Assembly: GCF_030216305.1 (NCBI RefSeq)
Contig: NZ_JASOKT010000005.1
Coordinates: 34,111 to 98,110, forward strand
DNA length: 64,000 bases
Reading direction: 5' to 3'
DNA from: Actinotignum timonense
Lineage (GTDB): Bacteria; Actinomycetota; Actinomycetes; Actinomycetales; Actinomycetaceae
Shown: positions 63,842 to 64,000 of the stretch, one piece after another
Numbering within the stretch: the first letter of the stretch is position 1
How the letters are laid out: each line of letters opens with the position of its first letter
Notes under the pieces: generated by a model
What the model was told of the DNA's origin: nothing
The model's input: the letters and a program-made list of their open reading frames with translations, nothing else
Databases searched by the model: none
Made by a program: the position numbers and the translations under genes

Positions 63842-63979
63842 GGCGCGGCACCGGTGGAGGACGGGGCAACGGCGCGGCACCGGTGGTGGACGGGGCGGCA
63901 CCGGTGGTGGACGGGGCGACGGCGCGGCACGGCGCATACGGGGCGCTGCACGGCGCATACGGCGCAGCACGGTGCCTGG
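63842..63979. repeat. GC-rich repeats upstream of proS
   Basis: GGCACCGGTGG units begin at 63847, 63876 and 63897, and GCACGGCGCATACGG at 63927 and 63948; two of these steps are exactly 21 bp. The window then ends in eight C. No gene is seen here. Confidence 0.7.
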
Positions 63980-64000
63980 AGCGAATACGGTGCCCCCCCC

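Overview
The window reads as chromosomal DNA of a high-GC Gram-positive bacterium of the class Actinomycetia, most likely from the Actinomycetaceae. The evidence is the block cinA–clgR–DUF3046–recA–recX, the DUF3040 and PAC2 proteins, LexA boxes of the actinobacterial type (CGAAC-N4-GTTCG), frequent GTG starts, and a MurE whose substrate motif looks unlike the diaminopimelate type. The genus cannot be fixed from sequence alone. No rRNA, tRNA, CRISPR array, prophage or insertion sequence was found. Almost every gene is a conserved housekeeping gene, and most lie on the minus strand.

Positions 1–15.5 kb hold the division and cell wall cluster on the minus strand, in transcription order mraZ, rsmH, ftsL, ftsI, murE, murF, mraY, murD, ftsW, murG, murC, ftsQ, ftsZ (ftsZ runs off the window). 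Most junctions are ATGA, GTGA or TAGTG stop–start overlaps. mraZ carries a three-copy 10-bp operator of its own product. ftsZ is set apart by 256 bp that contain a candidate promoter, a leader hairpin and a 21-bp tandem repeat.

Positions 15.8–25 kb hold DUF3040, dinB, a spermidine-synthase-like protein, a PAC2 protein, a HelD/HelR RNA polymerase recycling helicase, an acyl-CoA ligase with an unusual tail, and nrdR. Positions 25–35 kb hold the SOS and RNA-modification block: a LysM protein divergent from lexA (the position of ChiZ/DivS division inhibitors), a DinG-like helicase, hflX, an RsmC-like methyltransferase, miaA, recX, recA, DUF3046 and clgR. LexA boxes sit between lexA and the LysM gene and inside the recA promoter.

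Positions 35–50 kb hold pncC (cinA), pgsA, ftsK, RNase J, dapA, dapB, an uncharacterised ABC-class ATPase, an M16 peptidase, pnp, rpsO and a small holin-like membrane protein. Positions 50–60 kb hold ribF, a plus-strand pair of sugar kinase and DUF4862 protein, then truB, rbfA, infB, ylxR, nusA and rimP. The end holds a membrane-anchored unknown protein, a small membrane ORF that lacks a normal start codon, and proS. The last eight bases are all C, which suggests a contig end.

Two themes cut across the genes. First, at least ten genes have a TAnnnT box ending six or seven bases before the start codon, the arrangement of leaderless transcripts, and this fixes the starts of nrdR and proS. Second, a short GC-rich motif (ACGGTGC / GCACCGT and close variants) is piled up in intergenic regions, sometimes with 21-bp spacing, and similar sequence seems to have spread in frame into low-complexity Ala/Pro/Ser/Gly/Asn segments of MurD, MurF, FtsK, TruB, ProS and other proteins.
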